Shown in pieces: positions 27,440-40,600 of a DNA stretch of 64,000 nucleotides; position 1 is the first letter of the stretch, and every line of letters starts with the position of its first letter. The position numbers and the translations under genes were made by a program. The stretch comes from Nematostella vectensis (taxonomy: Eukaryota; Cnidaria; Anthozoa; Actiniaria; Edwardsiidae). The notes under the pieces were generated by a model, which saw only the letters and a list, made by a program, of their open reading frames with translations, made no database searches and was not told where the DNA came from. The stretch lies in assembly GCF_932526225.1 (NCBI RefSeq), contig NC_064040.1, positions 11,136,856 through 11,200,855 of the forward strand, read 5' to 3'.

Positions 27440-27560
27440 GCCTAGGAGGTAGACTGAATGGCGCGATGCATGCTGGGAGACCTTCCGAAGTTAATGGAAC
27501 CCCTGCGGTGAATTACGCGTGGGATATGCGCATATGCGATAACGCGACTTGTGTCATAAC
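27440..27560. promoter_or_regulatory. CpG-rich patch with ZNF143-like motif, possible promoter or enhancer
   Basis: In otherwise AT-rich DNA this patch has several CG-containing words (GGCGCGATGC, ACGCGTGGGATATGCGCATA, AACGCGAC). GCATGCTGGGAGA reverse-complements to a ZNF143/Staf-like TCTCCCAGCATGC. No ORF or homology marks a transcript beside it. Confidence 0.25.
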
Positions 27561-27647
27561 TTCTAGTTTGAACACTGCAGGCCCCCTGAATGCGTCATGA
27601 AAAAATAACGTATCGCACTGTTGCAAACGCGATTTTGCTAGCTAATA

Positions 27648-27712
27648 TACACCGAGTAACTTCCGAAGAGCACCGAGTAACATCCGAAAAGAACCGAGTC
27701 CCTCCCGAAGAA
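27648..27712. repeat. Three-copy 21-bp minisatellite
   Basis: CACCGAGTAACTTCCGAAG, CACCGAGTAACATCCGAAA and an AACCGAGTCCCTCCCGAAG copy follow one another with a 21-bp period. Non-coding. Confidence 0.7.
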
Positions 27713-28260
27713 AAACTTTGTAGCACCGAATAGCTTAGTCAAATAAAAAGCCCGTTTTAATTGGAATGTGTCGGCAAGAAAACAGCGTATTACCACGGAG
27801 TGTTCTTGTTTTTCCCCTTTTTACGTTTTATTAGTTTGATGAATTTTACGGATTTATATGGTTTATCAGAAATCTGAAATTTTACTGGCATTTTACAAAG
27901 GCAAAACACTGAAATACATTCCTTTTTATGTTTATAATGTCGCTTAACTTTCCTGATATTGAAAAAAAAGATTGATCCACCTCGGAGGCAAATACCCCCC
28001 GTTTCCTGAATGACATCATCGTCTATACCAATAAAATCCATGTTGGTAGTGATAGGATGTTACTCGATTAAATTAAAAACTCCTCTATCATAGAATTAAA
28101 CAAAAAACACACATAGGTTTTCAAAATTTTTCAGTTTATCTCGCGCATGCGAGGTAGAAGAGGTAATCGGTCATGGAGTGTGATTTTAAATATTGTGCTG
28201 TAGAAGGGAATTTGACCTGGTTTTGACCCACTAGATAACCTTTCACCTGTCTCATGAAAG

Positions 28261-28435
28261 TGCTATTGATCGATAGTACTTGTTACTATGAGCACAATTT
28301 GATTCTGCATTTTAGAACGCATCAGGACTAAAAAAGATTTTTTTCTGATATCTGAGCATCGGCATGTTCTATAAGCATGTTTTTAAAATTTGGTGAAATC
28401 TCAGGCTGGACGTTCTTATATAAAAAAAGAGTGTA
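28261..28435 (+). repeat. Dispersed repeat, inverted partner at 49062-49225
   Basis: GAGCACAATTTGATTCTGCA, AACGCATCAGGACTAAAAAA and CAGGCTGGACGTTCTTATA occur here in this order. They occur again, reverse-complemented and in the same relative order, at 49062-49225. The copies differ by substitutions and small indels. Confidence 0.8.
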
Positions 28436-31400
28436 TTAGGTGTAAGGCAAATTTTAACTTGTCATCGATGATAAGTTGTATATATTTTCCATTATATAGA
28501 CTAGCTTCAAAACTCTAATACTCACCACTAATTCGTTACTAGATACTAGAGGCCATCTCAAGGGTGGTTTTGACTGTTTTATTCTCAAACAACGAAGTTA
28601 TTTCGACCTTGTCGGTATCCAATCAGATAATCAGATGATCGAAATTAATTTAACTGCTGATTTTTTCCTCGCAGTTACGTTTTTATCGTGCTGTTTGCAT
28701 GAAAAGCATAAAAGCCGACAAAAAGCGCAAATAGCACCACTCTAACAGAATTATTTACTCAAGATATTACGTTTTAGAAAAAAAAATAACCATTCGTTTC
28801 TTAAGGTTGACCCAGTGTGTTTGACAAAGGGGATTTAATACTGTTTTCTGCCCTCGAGTGTAAATACCTATGTGAAATTAAATCAAATATTGTCTTTTTC
28901 CAGTAGAAAAGACCACTTTATCATTATACCCGTCAAATGAAATTAAGAAATGTTTTCCTGATCTTTGGTTTCCGTATTGAAACTTTTACAATGAGAAAGT
29001 TACTTTATATTTTACGTTATATTCGCCTTATAAGATAGAATACATAACGAAACATCGGTTCAATATTTCGCAAAAATGAACAAGATCTCTTCAATGCGCA
29101 GGTGAACGTATCTGACGCCTGATGGTTCAGAACAGAAACATCTAGAATATTCATGATGATGAATAGACAATCTCCTAGGCAAAGCAGTTTTAGTTGCTAT
29201 CTGACATTGACCATTTTTCATCAGTCCGTTTTGCTGTATTTAATATGAATGAAGGTATTTTGGGGAAACAATGATTTTCCTAACAAAAGGCAGATGTAAA
29301 TGAAATGAATAGAAATGCCAAGGTACTGTGGTCTGTTAAACTTTCCGGGATAAAAAGTTTCTCGCGAAAATAGATTTGGTGCGAAAAGGAAGCTTACAAG
29401 AAACATTTCGTGAATGAAAATAGCGCAATAAAAGGTGAATTTAATTAATTCCAAACCAGCATACTAAAAAGACATTGGTTCGTTCGAGATGTACAAATGG
29501 GATCAACCGTATAGCCGCTCCTGCTGTATGAAATTCGCTCGGTTATCACACGCGCTCACTCGCTAAGAGGAGATATTATCATTCACCTCTTTAAGGATAG
29601 TCACTGATAATGCCGTAGCTATGTCTTCGTTTTAATTTCTGTAGAATGAGTGGAGGAACTCAGTTTAGATTTGATCTTCCAGTTCCGCTCTCTTCCATTT
29701 AGCTAGCGATGTAATCGCACTCCAGTCCGAGATAATTTGCTAGTTTCAATACCTTTTTAGTCTTTTAGCGTTCTTTTGATTTTCTTTATTTAACGCTAGG
29801 CACCAATTAAGGGCCTACCAATTTCCCATCAACTTCGCACTAATTGTCAATTTGAATTTGTCCCTGGGTAGTGTAGGGACATTGTAAGCTTGCTGGCTAC
29901 TTACTCTCAAAGAGAATTTACCATGGTTCTAAAAAAACGCGTTTGGGGCCGTTCGACACCTGCGCGGGGAAAATGGCAAATTGATTACTGCTCTGCCGCA
30001 GTGTTAATGTATGACAATCCTTAAGAGCGCGGTGTTTGTTTTAAGTTACGCCAGGTTGGATGTTAGATAAATAGTTTTCAATAGACCCCCCCAGCGCTCG
30101 GCAAGACGACCGCCAGCGAGAGAGGACAGTTGAGGCAGCGCGCTTGCTGAATTCCGGCCTGCTTTGTTATATCTTGAGCTATAAAATTCAGGAGAAGTGA
30201 GCAATTCAAAGGGTGTTTTAAACGATTAGATGAATGACAGACAGCATTGGACCACTCTCTGATAATGACCAAGTATTAGGGCCAGCATAATGGATTCAGA
30301 TTAAATCGAGGGGCACTTCCCCGACTCGAATTTTTTGATTTGCAGTTGTAGGCAGACAAAGTGAATTGTCGATGTTATCACAAGTCATAAATTCGCAAAT
30401 CGCTTTATTCAGCCTAGAAAAACAATTAATGAGCATTTTACGAAAGAACCGTCATTCGATGTTTACAAAGTGATGAGAATCTTGAGGAAATTCCCCCACA
30501 AAAATAAACATGGTTAAATCACAAGTATAGGACTTGGTGTGTGTTCCACAACGCGCACACATTAGCAACCGAAAATACCTAAAAATTCTTCAGTAGGAAA
30601 TTATTAAAGCTTTTATAGTATCACCACACGCGCGGGATTGATTATTTTCATTTCCTTACGCACTTATTACAAATGTCAACCTTTTACGAGCGGCCCGGGT
30701 AACAGCGATACCAATATACAATTTCGCTATTATTCGTAATTTATTGGGCGTCGGTCGACAATTCTAGAGTTATCGTGGTTGGCTTACGAGTAATTTCTCC
30801 TCGCTCAAATTGGCAGATCTCCGGGGTTTTGCAAAAGCGCTACAAAAATGCTTTAAGCGCCCCGAATTTGCGCTTAATGATAGCATCTATCGCGCGGCAA
30901 CGTACAATAGTAGCTAAGGGTACGTATCAATTACCGGTAGCCCTCAAGATCGGAAGTCTATGTATATGCATGTCTCAGAACTAGTAACAAAGCACGAATG
31001 TCTCTTTGTTAGCGTAAACTGAATCGTTTCTCGGCATGCGAAATCTGCATTACAAAGGCTCGGCGCGAAGCTCGCACCCTTGAAATACCATAGCGCGTGA
31101 ATGACAGGGGTATGATCGAAGGGCTTGGTCTCGCTTTTGAATGCTTTTGGTACATTACAATGGGGTTGTTTGGGTCTTTGATCAACTGGCCTACGGTCAA
31201 CAACGAGCCTGCAGCTGAAACAAGCGCTTTTATTTAGATGCAAAAATAGCTGAAATAATATCTGTGAGAAAGAGAACGTAAATGAAAGAGTGAGAAACTT
31301 ATCAATTTCACATGGCGAGCGCGCGCTGGAATTTGAGTTGATTTCGCGCATTCCCCTTAAGAAGAAGAAAACTCCTAAACGCAATTTGCCTTCTTGTATA

Positions 31401-34400
31401 GAAATTGAAAACATTTCAGAATAATTTCCATATAAACGGAAATCTGTTTTGGGAATTTTCTCCGAAAACAATGGCAAATCTCCGTTTGAACCTCAAAGCC
31501 CTCGCATTGTTTGAACAACGTAACAAAAAAAAAGGAAATCACAGAGGCCTTAAGTTGCGATAATAACTGAAGATTTCGGTACTGGGAGAATTAGTAAGGC
31601 ACTAAAATGCTAAATAAGCGTTGTTAACGAATTTGCTCATACTTTAAAGTATTGGAATTAGCAAGGAGGTGGAAAGTCGTATTTTTTTCCTAGCGGTAAT
31701 TCATTCTCTCTTGCTAATCGTAAGGGGAAGAAAGTTCCTGCGCCAAAGCCCGACAAAATCGTGAGAAACAGTCGCAAAAGAGCAGCTGCTTTCAAGTATT
31801 CTAAAATTATTTAGGTCCAATCGTTTTGCGATAAGCTCGAGATCGCAGCCGATAAATTCCATTCGAGAGCAAGGATTTTTATCGCTTAAACCAATACGGG
31901 ATGTCAAAAGTGTAAAAAGACTTTTCGCGAGGTTCCTATGTTTGCGTTCAATCGGACCTCATCTTCTTTCTCGCTTTTCAAAAGCTTTTCAGACAACACG
32001 AAATTGCCTGTAAATCATACAAGATGATCTTTTCAAGGACTAACGAGATTAATGGGGAATATTGGTTTGTTGCTAAACAGTTTAGTGGTTAAGAAATGTG
32101 TTTTTCGTTTGAAGAATGACTGTATTGCGCAAAACTTTGCGTGTTAGAATGTGAGGAAACTTATACGCGACGCAGTATGCCCCCGCTCATCCCGTAGAGA
32201 GGGAAAATAATATTTTGATATTGCAACCTAATAGAAAATGTGCTGGCCTTTTCAAATTAAAATTTTCATGTATAGACAATAACAAAATCATGCAGTAAGG
32301 GGATTTCTCTTGAGTGTTTTTAAGTGGCGAAATTTGCATTCATCGAGCGACTTGCTGACGATAAAGGAGGGAATTTCGGGGGAAGTTCAGTTTTAAGAGT
32401 TCTTTGTTATTGTAAGAGGCGAGTCAGAGACGCTTCAAGGGAAACAAGTTTGGCGTTCCATCGGTTACTGAGCAATCGCTGCAAGCCCTGAAGAATGCGT
32501 TTCTTGAAAAAGCCTCGCAAACAATAACATCGCACATGTACAAAATCCTGCTCGAAAGGTGAATTGTCTAGCAGGGGAGATACTAGAGCACACACCACTC
32601 AAAGCTTGGCTATTATTATTATTTGTCCTTGTTTGAGACCTTTCCTAGGCTTGACACCGAGCGAATATGTGACAAAAGTAAAGTTACTATGTTTCCTGTG
32701 CAAGTTTGTCAGTTCCAGTCGGTTCAAATCACCCCTTATCTCGTCACCCAAATATTTACCGTACGTCGCTCGAGGAATCAGGAAATTAGAAAAGAGAGGA
32801 TTGTTTTCTATCAATTTTACTCCGCCTTATAACAAAAATCAATTTGAGAAATGCCGACATTGTGTTTTAAGTGCGAATCGGAAAATAACCAACACGCGCT
32901 AACGTGTCTTGTTATTGGCGTATCGGCGAGCGATCCTTTTTACGTGTTTGTATCTAGATGAGATCCTTTCCGTGGCTACTTTTACCGCATGGTCGGGTAC
33001 AAAAGCCGGCGGTTTCCATGTCTACCAGAGTGAAATAAGTTAAATGCAGGGCTTGTTTTTTTTGTTTTGTGGTTCTGAGTAGGGACCATTAGGACTGTCA
33101 ATGAGTGAAAACAAATTGATATTCTACAGTTATGCGTTTGACTGACGCTCTCAGGTGGCCTGAATTCTTCCAGTATGGAAAGAGCTACTCAAAGACGGTG
33201 TAACATGCACAGTGGTAAATTAATTATGCATCTGTACTCTAAGGGATTTGAGCAACTCTACTGACAAATAACACCAGTAGAGTACCAGTTCGCTTGCATT
33301 GTGTAACACACTAAATCCACTCAGAGACATAACAAATGTTGCTTTTGATCTTTGGGTTCGACCGTGGGTTTTGTAAGAAGCTAGTGTGTTTAGTGAAAGC
33401 GCTTAGCTAGTTTGAAAATGCAACGCGTGTTCATTTCGTCTGGGTGAATTTAAGTTTGAATAAGTGGAATTGACATTCAGTTAAAGTGGAGTTCTGCGCG
33501 CATCTTATTATTCCCTTGGCAACAAGTTGCGAAAATTCAGCTGAACCAACACGAGCACAATCCCGGCAAGGAATGAGGAATGACTGAGGCTTTGTGCAAT
33601 ATTTCGCTGGAATGCAAAAAAAAAAAAAAATTAAACCTGACTTGCGCGCAGAAATTTTTAGTAAGGGGAACCGGGGTACTCCCGTGGGGGTCATTAGATT
33701 CCTTCACCACGCGAAAATGAATGATAACTTACGAATAATAGTGTCTTTGGAAGCAAAGCGGCAGGCCTTTTCTACCACATTCGTATTAGTTCTATTTTCC
33801 CAGGGATTTTATAGCATAGGAATACAAAAGGCCATGCTAAAATGTGGAACAATACATTTTGATTCAATTGCAAAGGAACCCTACCTGTCTATTTCGTAGA
33901 AGTATGTTTCGCGACTGCGAAGAGTTTTTTGTGGTTAACTCAAACGGTTTTAGTGGTTTGGTGTTTTAGTGTTTTGAGGTGTAGAATTTATAACCGTGCT
34001 TTAAGAGATTATACTTTAAGATAGGCTCTTAAAACATCATTCTCATGAATAAAAACGGATTTTTTCTAATGAGTAATGTGGGCCGTAATAAAATTTAGAC
34101 TGGAAGCATGTTCTCCGAGGGATAGAGAAAATTTCATAATTTTGAAGTGTACGCTTCCTAAACTCTCATTTACATAGTGTTTGCTGTCGTTCGTTGGTAA
34201 GGAGTAATAGCGACAGTATTGCGAATTTAACTTCATTTTAAAGTAAACCTTGTTTGATTTTAACAACATTTAACCAAAGCTATTCGTGTCCAAGTTTGAA
34301 CGCGAATTACAATGTAAATTACAATTTAAGGGAATTAAAGATATAATGATTTCGTAGCCTGCTGCTTACGATAAAAACGTAATCTTTATGGATACCTTTG

Positions 34401-35995
34401 TTTAGGGGTCAGGGGATTGTATGTGGAAAAATGGGACAATACAAAAAGATTTTAATACGATTCCTTCTCATGCACGCAAAACGAATAGAGGAGGGAAAAT
34501 GCTCAATAGCGAATAGACTAAAGCGTACAATAATTCATTCGTAGTTTTTTTTTGTTAAGGATCAACGCTGAATGCTTGGCAAACTTTGTGATATTAAAAA
34601 GTAGCTGGAGAGATAGGACGCCTTTTGCAATGTTTACTCGCGAGATGGAAAACGCGCGGTGAAACTATCGGAATCAGGGATATTCCTGCTTCAGTTTTGC
34701 CTCAAGCATTTTGCTGTTTTGAATAGAAATAAAGGGGAATAAATTCTCTTCCTTGGAAATGCTTCTCAAGAAATTGTTCATGAGTCATCCTCGTATCTCG
34801 GCAGCCACCGTTTCGGTAAACAATGCGACCCATAGTGTATACATATGAACGCGTAAAATTCCGAAAGCCTTCCACTTATTATCAATTTCATTTTCCCAAA
34901 ATTCCTAAAAGCAGATGAGATACGTAAATAAAGTGTTTTTGAAAGATTTTAATATCTTGAGTGGGGATTTAAAGTACTAAAGACCTCTTTTGAGCCTGCT
35001 TGTTATTTTGGAATATGTAATTCAGGACAAAATATTTTACAGTTTTTGCCAAGTAATTCTGTTCTTAGCAACAAACCATTGAATGGCAAATACAAGCCAA
35101 ACAATCAGGTTTATCTAAGCGCTTTGAAAATCCATAACTTATTCTTTTCTGAGATAAGTATCCTAAATCCTAGAGTAACATTACTAAAGCTTTAGAGGAA
35201 TGAAAGCTACTCTCGCGTTGCAAATAATGTTTTTGTAATAAGATACATTATTTGGGAGAATTCCGGGTGGTGGTATTTTTTTACTCAATCGCAATTCGAT
35301 CTTTAAAGATACGCCTTTTCATTCAAACGATCTGAAGAAATGTGGGTTTAAAATGCTCTTAGTGGAGGTAGAATTTTCTTGACTACAAATCTGTATTGTG
35401 CCGCATTCCAGAGCAAATTCAACTCGTTGCCAAAACTCCGTGAATACTAACTAAGTGGCAACCGAGATGAAAACCTCCCCATTTTCCGCTTCTTAAAACA
35501 TTCAAACTTAAGAATGAAAAACTTGTGGGAATTTTAATATCAAGGATATTTAATTAATGGTCGTTCTTTCCCTGTATTTAAACGCGTTTCCCCGCGGGCT
35601 CGGATAAATTCTCGTTTTATTCAAATTCTATAAGAGACTCTTTCACAAAGGAAGGACAGAAAGGTAGTAAGACAGCCTTCGGAAGAACGCCACTCGGTCA
35701 ACTTGAAATCCGATACAACTCTATGGAGAGCGCTTTCATTTAGTTTTCCCCTTTAATAAGAAAAAATGCAAAGGTTTGTTTTAAACATTACTCCGTCTTT
35801 CACCTATGGCCCCGATTTTTATCTCATTCTCAGTGAAAAGATTTCAGCTCGTGTTGATACGACGTCAAATTCAACCAACAAATTAAAAAGTGTATTTGCT
35901 TGTGGTCGACAGTTAGTGGAAACAAGGAAATCCACTTTGAAAACCCCAAATGAGCAGCACTGACACATTTAGCCTTTTTTTCTCCGTTTATATTG
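28436..35995. other. Gene-poor stretch 3' of INSM
   Basis: No recognisable exon, RNA gene or mobile-element protein was found. The longest ORF is a 177-codon minus frame at 30944-31477, overlapped by other ORFs, with no recognisable domain. Because it flanks a developmental regulator, distal enhancers are plausible, but the sequence alone does not demonstrate any. Confidence 0.4.
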
Positions 35996-36001
35996 TTTAT
36001 T
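35996..36001 (-). promoter_or_regulatory. Candidate polyadenylation signal of INSM
   Basis: AATAAA on the minus strand, about 380 nt after the INSM stop codon. Plausible by position only. Confidence 0.3.
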
Positions 36002-36378
36002 GAGTAGAAAGTTTCATTCACGGAATCCGCTAAATTCAAGTCATTATCATAGCCATAGAAAACACCGTGAGCAGCTGCCTTTTAAAGCGCTCCAAAAGCG
36101 CGCATACTACCACAAAACCCCGAACAACTTACATTTTACAACACCAAATTTATGTACAAGCTCTCTTCGTAAAGACTTTAACGATAAACCATTTAAATAT
36201 ATACATCATGTGAAAGAATTTAGCCGAAACTGGCTTCGTACTCTAGCGAATAAAAATATGTACATTAGCTTTGCGTTTGATATTATTCCTATGCTTTGTT
36301 TGCATCTTTGTAAATATAATACTATTTGTTCATTTTTATACGCAGATAAACTATTTTTCTTAGTGTTCTTTTGAGTTT

Positions 36379-37584
36379 TCATCCCTGTCTGACCGGGACT
36401 TGTAGAACCACGATTTGTCTGTTCTCTGGAGGGTGACATTTATTGATGTGCCGGGTAAGACCGGGCGAGCTGTAAAATGTGCTACTGCATTGCTTACAAG
36501 AGTAGATCTCGCCTGTGTGTATGCGTGAATGACGATCAAGTCCACCTTTGTTGGCAAAACCGTTTCCACATACATTACAGGTGAATGTTTTTGGTCCCAC
36601 GGCATGATTTAGGACGTGCTTCGCCCGATTCGTCAAGCTTCGGAATACTTTGCCGCAGTATTGGCACGGATATGGCCTATCATCCGTGTGGTTGTTCATG
36701 TGTTTGCGAAGGTAGGCCTTGCGCCGGAATGTCTTATTGCAAACGGTACACACAAATTGCCCTTGACTGCTACCAACTGGACTGAGTTCAGATTCAACCA
36801 CCGGCGAACCTGGTTTCTTTTCCGTGTCCGATTCACTGTCACTTTCGCTCTCGCTCTCCACTTTTTTTTTCTCGACCGGTTTCTGGGGCTGTGAGGATTT
36901 CTTGTCGTGAGGCGAGCGAGGTCTGTGCCACCGTCGATGCGACGCAAGGTTGGCAGGGCAGCTAAATACTTTATCGCATTCTGGACACCGGTGCTCTGTA
37001 TGCTGAATTCCGCTACACTTGTGTTGCGCCAGTGAAAAGGGATCGCTGTAAACTTCGCTACAGAGCTGACAAATAAACTGCGACTGTGGAAGAGGACCTT
37101 TAGGCTTTGGAAAATCGTTTTTATCGCTAAAAATCGCGAATTCCTTGTGTTCTAGTACGGCAGTTTTGCCGCCAACTGATCCATGCTCATTTGTGAGTTT
37201 CTCATTATGCAGGTCGCGGGAAATTGGCGAGAATTCCATTTTGCTTTCCCTCTTGCTTGGTTTTTCCGCTTTTCCCTCCGTAGAGTGAACGCTAGACTTG
37301 TGTCGCTTCGGAGAGTTTTCTTTTTCTGTTTTGAATGGTTTAAACGCGCTCGTACAGCTGGTTGAAGCCGTCGTCGATGTGAACATCGTAGTTAATGAAC
37401 TTAACACTGGGAACTTATCGCACTCCGTCGGTGAATGAATTATTCCAGTAACCGCAGACGAAGTCGCAAATATTCTATTGTCGACATAGTTAAAGTTAGG
37501 GTCGTAGTCATCTTCTGGATAACTCCTCTTCTCTCCCGACGACTTCACGCTCTTGTTTTTCTTGACTAAAAATGCTCGAGGCAT
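36379..37584 (-). CDS. INSM1: INSM-family zinc-finger transcriptional repressor, intronless, complete
   Basis: 401 aa. The start at 37584 is chosen over the upstream in-frame ATG at 37668 because it places the SNAG motif MPRAFLVKK at the very N terminus, where it must be to recruit LSD1/KDM1A-type corepressors. Six zinc fingers: ZF1 C172/C175/H188/C190, ZF2 C200/C203/H216/H220, ZF3 C279/C282/H295/H299, ZF4 C307/C310/H323/H327, ZF5 C336/C339/H352/H356, ZF6 C363/C366/H379/C383. The ZF1-ZF2 block, with CPECDKVFSCPANLASHRRW, is diagnostic of INSM. A Ser/Glu/Asp-rich acidic linker lies at 243-258. Vertebrate INSM1 is also intronless, and in animals the gene drives neuronal and neurosecretory differentiation. 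Vertebrates have INSM1 and INSM2; this gene is placed in the family, not assigned to one paralogue. Confidence 0.93.
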   Translation of the reverse strand: MPRAFLVKKNKSVKSSGEKRSYPEDDYDPNFNYVDNRIFATSSAVTGIIHSPTECDKFPVLSSLTTMFTSTTASTSCTSAFKPFKTEKENSPKRHKSSVHSTEGKAEKPSKRESKMEFSPISRDLHNEKLTNEHGSVGGKTAVLEHKEFAIFSDKNDFPKPKGPLPQSQFICQLCSEVYSDPFSLAQHKCSGIQHTEHRCPECDKVFSCPANLASHRRWHRPRSPHDKKSSQPQKPVEKKKVESESESDSESDTEKKPGSPVVESELSPVGSSQGQFVCTVCNKTFRRKAYLRKHMNNHTDDRPYPCQYCGKVFRSLTNRAKHVLNHAVGPKTFTCNVCGNGFANKGGLDRHSRIHTGEIYSCKQCSSTFYSSPGLTRHINKCHPPENRQIVVLQVPVRQG

Positions 37585-37644
37585 AGCTATAGCTGTTTCT
37601 CTCCACCTATCGGCACTTGCTAAATACTCTTCGCTCACAACTTG

Positions 37645-37655
37645 GAATATATAAT
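37645..37655 (-). promoter_or_regulatory. TATA-like element upstream of INSM
   Basis: Minus-strand TTATATATTCC lies about 60-70 bp before the chosen ATG. If used, transcription would start downstream of the alternative ATG at 37668, which supports the SNAG start. Position-based inference. Confidence 0.35.
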
Positions 37656-37668
37656 ACCAATACCACAC

Positions 37669-40600
37669 CGCTAGACTGCAGATTGTCGTACCGTTAGATC
37701 GAGCCGGGAATGATTTGAGCTGATCTTTGCGAGTTGTGTGGCGTTAGTGGTTCGTGTATCGACCCGGAGCTGAGGATGTCTTCACTGGTCTACGTCGGTA
37801 GCCCGAATGCGTACGGACCTCGGAAGCGCCACTGTTTTAATTGTATGAGCGCAGCTGTCATAGACTTGTACGGTGGTTGTTAAGAGGTTTAAGAACGACT
37901 CATTGAGACGTCACACCATCCAGCTCTACCTATTGTTAAATATGTTGTTTTATTGTTTCCCACTATCGCACGTGTTTTTCATTGTTCCACCATATACGAG
38001 CACACGTATATTAACATCACATTAGCGAGACCAAGAAACGTTTTTACATGCAAGACTAGACATGTCTTTACTATTTTAGAAAAAGACCAGTCGTGTAGCG
38101 AATTCGCGAACGAAGTAAACTCGTTCGTTCGAGTTTAATGCGTTTCGAATTGTTTACCCCCGATGTCATTATGTCCAAACTAACGACGAAGGGTTTTTTT
38201 ATGCATAACGAATGTTTATTCATAGGATAGATCCGGCCAAACTGAAGACAGTTACACACAACATTCCGCACACGTGGCTTTGATTGACAGCCATCAAAAA
38301 TCATCACCTTGTGATTGGCTCAGAGGTAAAGGTCCAGAACAGCTGATGGGCTTCCAGCCGAATTTGTCATGCCAGAACAGAATATATGCCATCAACATGA
38401 ATTTACCCTCTTTAACACGGCCAGATAAATATTCCTATTGAATACCGGAACTAATAAGCAAGGGAAAGAACATTCTACTAGGGGTGACAAGAACTCCTAG
38501 AAACAATCTCCTTTAAATCATTTTTGACGATTGCTATTTTCCCCTCCATCACATCCGACAAAATACGTTAAAATGACTGCTCAAAATAAAAAATTCCTGC
38601 CCACTTCGTTATTTATTCCCTGAAACAGATGGCTTGAAAAGGGTTAAGATAGCCGACATGATAAAATTTTATCAAAATATATTGTCTTTCATACTAGGGT
38701 AACACTGTACATATATTCTCCAATCTCAACGAAAACATTCTGCTAGAAATGTTCATTTGTTAGTCAACCAAGTGTTTGTAAGTTTTAGTTTGAAAAGAAG
38801 TGAGCCAATTGAATGAAAATGTCCCAAGTAGAATAGAAATGACTGTGTTTTTCTATTATTCCGAAGAATATGTAATTGAAATTCTTTTAAGTCCTTTAAT
38901 CACCATATGCCATGCTCCCACCTCCCCTTGTAGAAGGAGAATTTTTATCTCTCGCGAATTCCTAAAATCAATATCACCTCGCGTCCAACAGCTGTATTTT
39001 TCCTGACATTTTTAATTTCCTTTCACTAACTCCTGTCCATATTTCGTTGATTATTTTATGAAATACTGGGTGATTTACGCCGTCATTTTCTCTAAATAGT
39101 CACTTCAACTGAGCCTTCTTTATGTCAATGTGTGGACTTTAGTTCATATCTTTTGAAATTTCTACGAGATTTGGTCCGGAATTTCTTCATCACGCCTTGC
39201 TTGGTATTCCTGAGAACCATTTAGCAAATGTAAACACCTCGCTTTCCTATTGTTTTTCTCTGCAGCTCCGCAATTACGGCTATTGACAGTCCATCTAAGA
39301 TATATTTTCATCCTAAATCCCCTTTCTTCGCGAAGGGTTCTAGATTCTAATACCCATCTAAAAAAAAACATAATTTTAAACCCTTACAGCGATGCCGCGA
39401 TGTGCGCTCTAGGGCCAAGAAAACCTATAATATCTAAGCCGATGTATAAATTTATGCAAACTAAAAACTGCCATGGGTTAAAAAAAGACATCTCAACATG
39501 TAGGAGTGTGAAAACATTCTATTCAAATAAGGTATTCTTTGAACACAAAAAAGGTCAGCGAAACGCCGTCAACTAAATAACGCACGGCTCTCAAAAGTTG
39601 TTTTGAACTAACGGAACGCACAATCAACTTATGTTATGGAGCCAAAATGAACATCGAAGTTATGCAAGCCATTTATGATTGTAAAAATAAATAATTAAAC
39701 GGCAAGCCTGTCTAGAAGAAACCTTTCTGTCATTAATTGAAGAAAAAAACAGCATGCTTAAGACAGGTGCATTCTTGGCTAAATGAATAACGCTTGGAAG
39801 CGAAATATTATAATGGAATTTATTGTACATTTCTTGGGAGAATTCTTGATATTAGCATCATTGTGTCTTCATCTGTGATGTCGAATTTGATTTCTCACGG
39901 TCTTTATCAGTAGTATATTTCGATAGTGAGGGTTTTCGATGAAATTGCCCAGATCCTCCTTTTCGAGTGTAGCGCAATTTGGCTTTAATCGAACCGATGT
40001 ATTTAGAACACTTTTATGGCGCTTTAACGCGGGGCAAACATTTCGTATTCAATTTCCACAAACACATTTAAAGCCAAAGAATGCCACGTTCTGCTTAAAA
40101 ATATGATAATTAAGAAATGAGTCAGTGGAAATCGATTCTTAATACCGACGGATGTGGAAAAATTTCGGTCACGTTTGTCATTTCGCTTTGCTCCGCGGCG
40201 GTATGTTTTTACTGACGCATGTGAGCGCGCGCGTGGAGCAAGATTATAATCGCTTGTTTTCGAGTCGACAAAGTTTGAGGCACTGGCTGTTTTTTAAGTA
40301 GCACATTTTCCCTGAATAGTGAGAAAACGATTAAGTGCAAAACATCGCTAAAGACGCACCCCCCTCGTGCAAGTCAGCCCAAACAAGCAATTTAGCCCGG
40401 CATAATGCAATGATAAGCGAATTTTAGTCGCCTTCTCAGAGAAAACAAAACTTTACTCTTCGAAACAATGCTTGTCCTTTTTTATGGTGTTTGTGAATGC
40501 GGTTTCACAGGAATACTTTTAACTACTTATAGTACACTCCTTCTGAATGCTAAGAAGTGTAGCATAAATGGTTTGCGATCAAAGTTTGAGTTGTTGGTAA

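Noticed and set aside
30944-31477. 177-codon minus ORF in the gene-poor region
   Set aside because: No recognisable domain and another overlapping ORF in the same strand. Kept as unexplained rather than called a gene; transcript evidence would change this.
36585-36947. Plus and minus ORFs overlapping the INSM zinc-finger region
   Set aside because: Shadow frames of the INSM coding sequence.
37585-37668. Upstream in-frame start of the INSM ORF
   Set aside because: It would bury the SNAG motif behind 28 residues and lies upstream of a TATA-like box.
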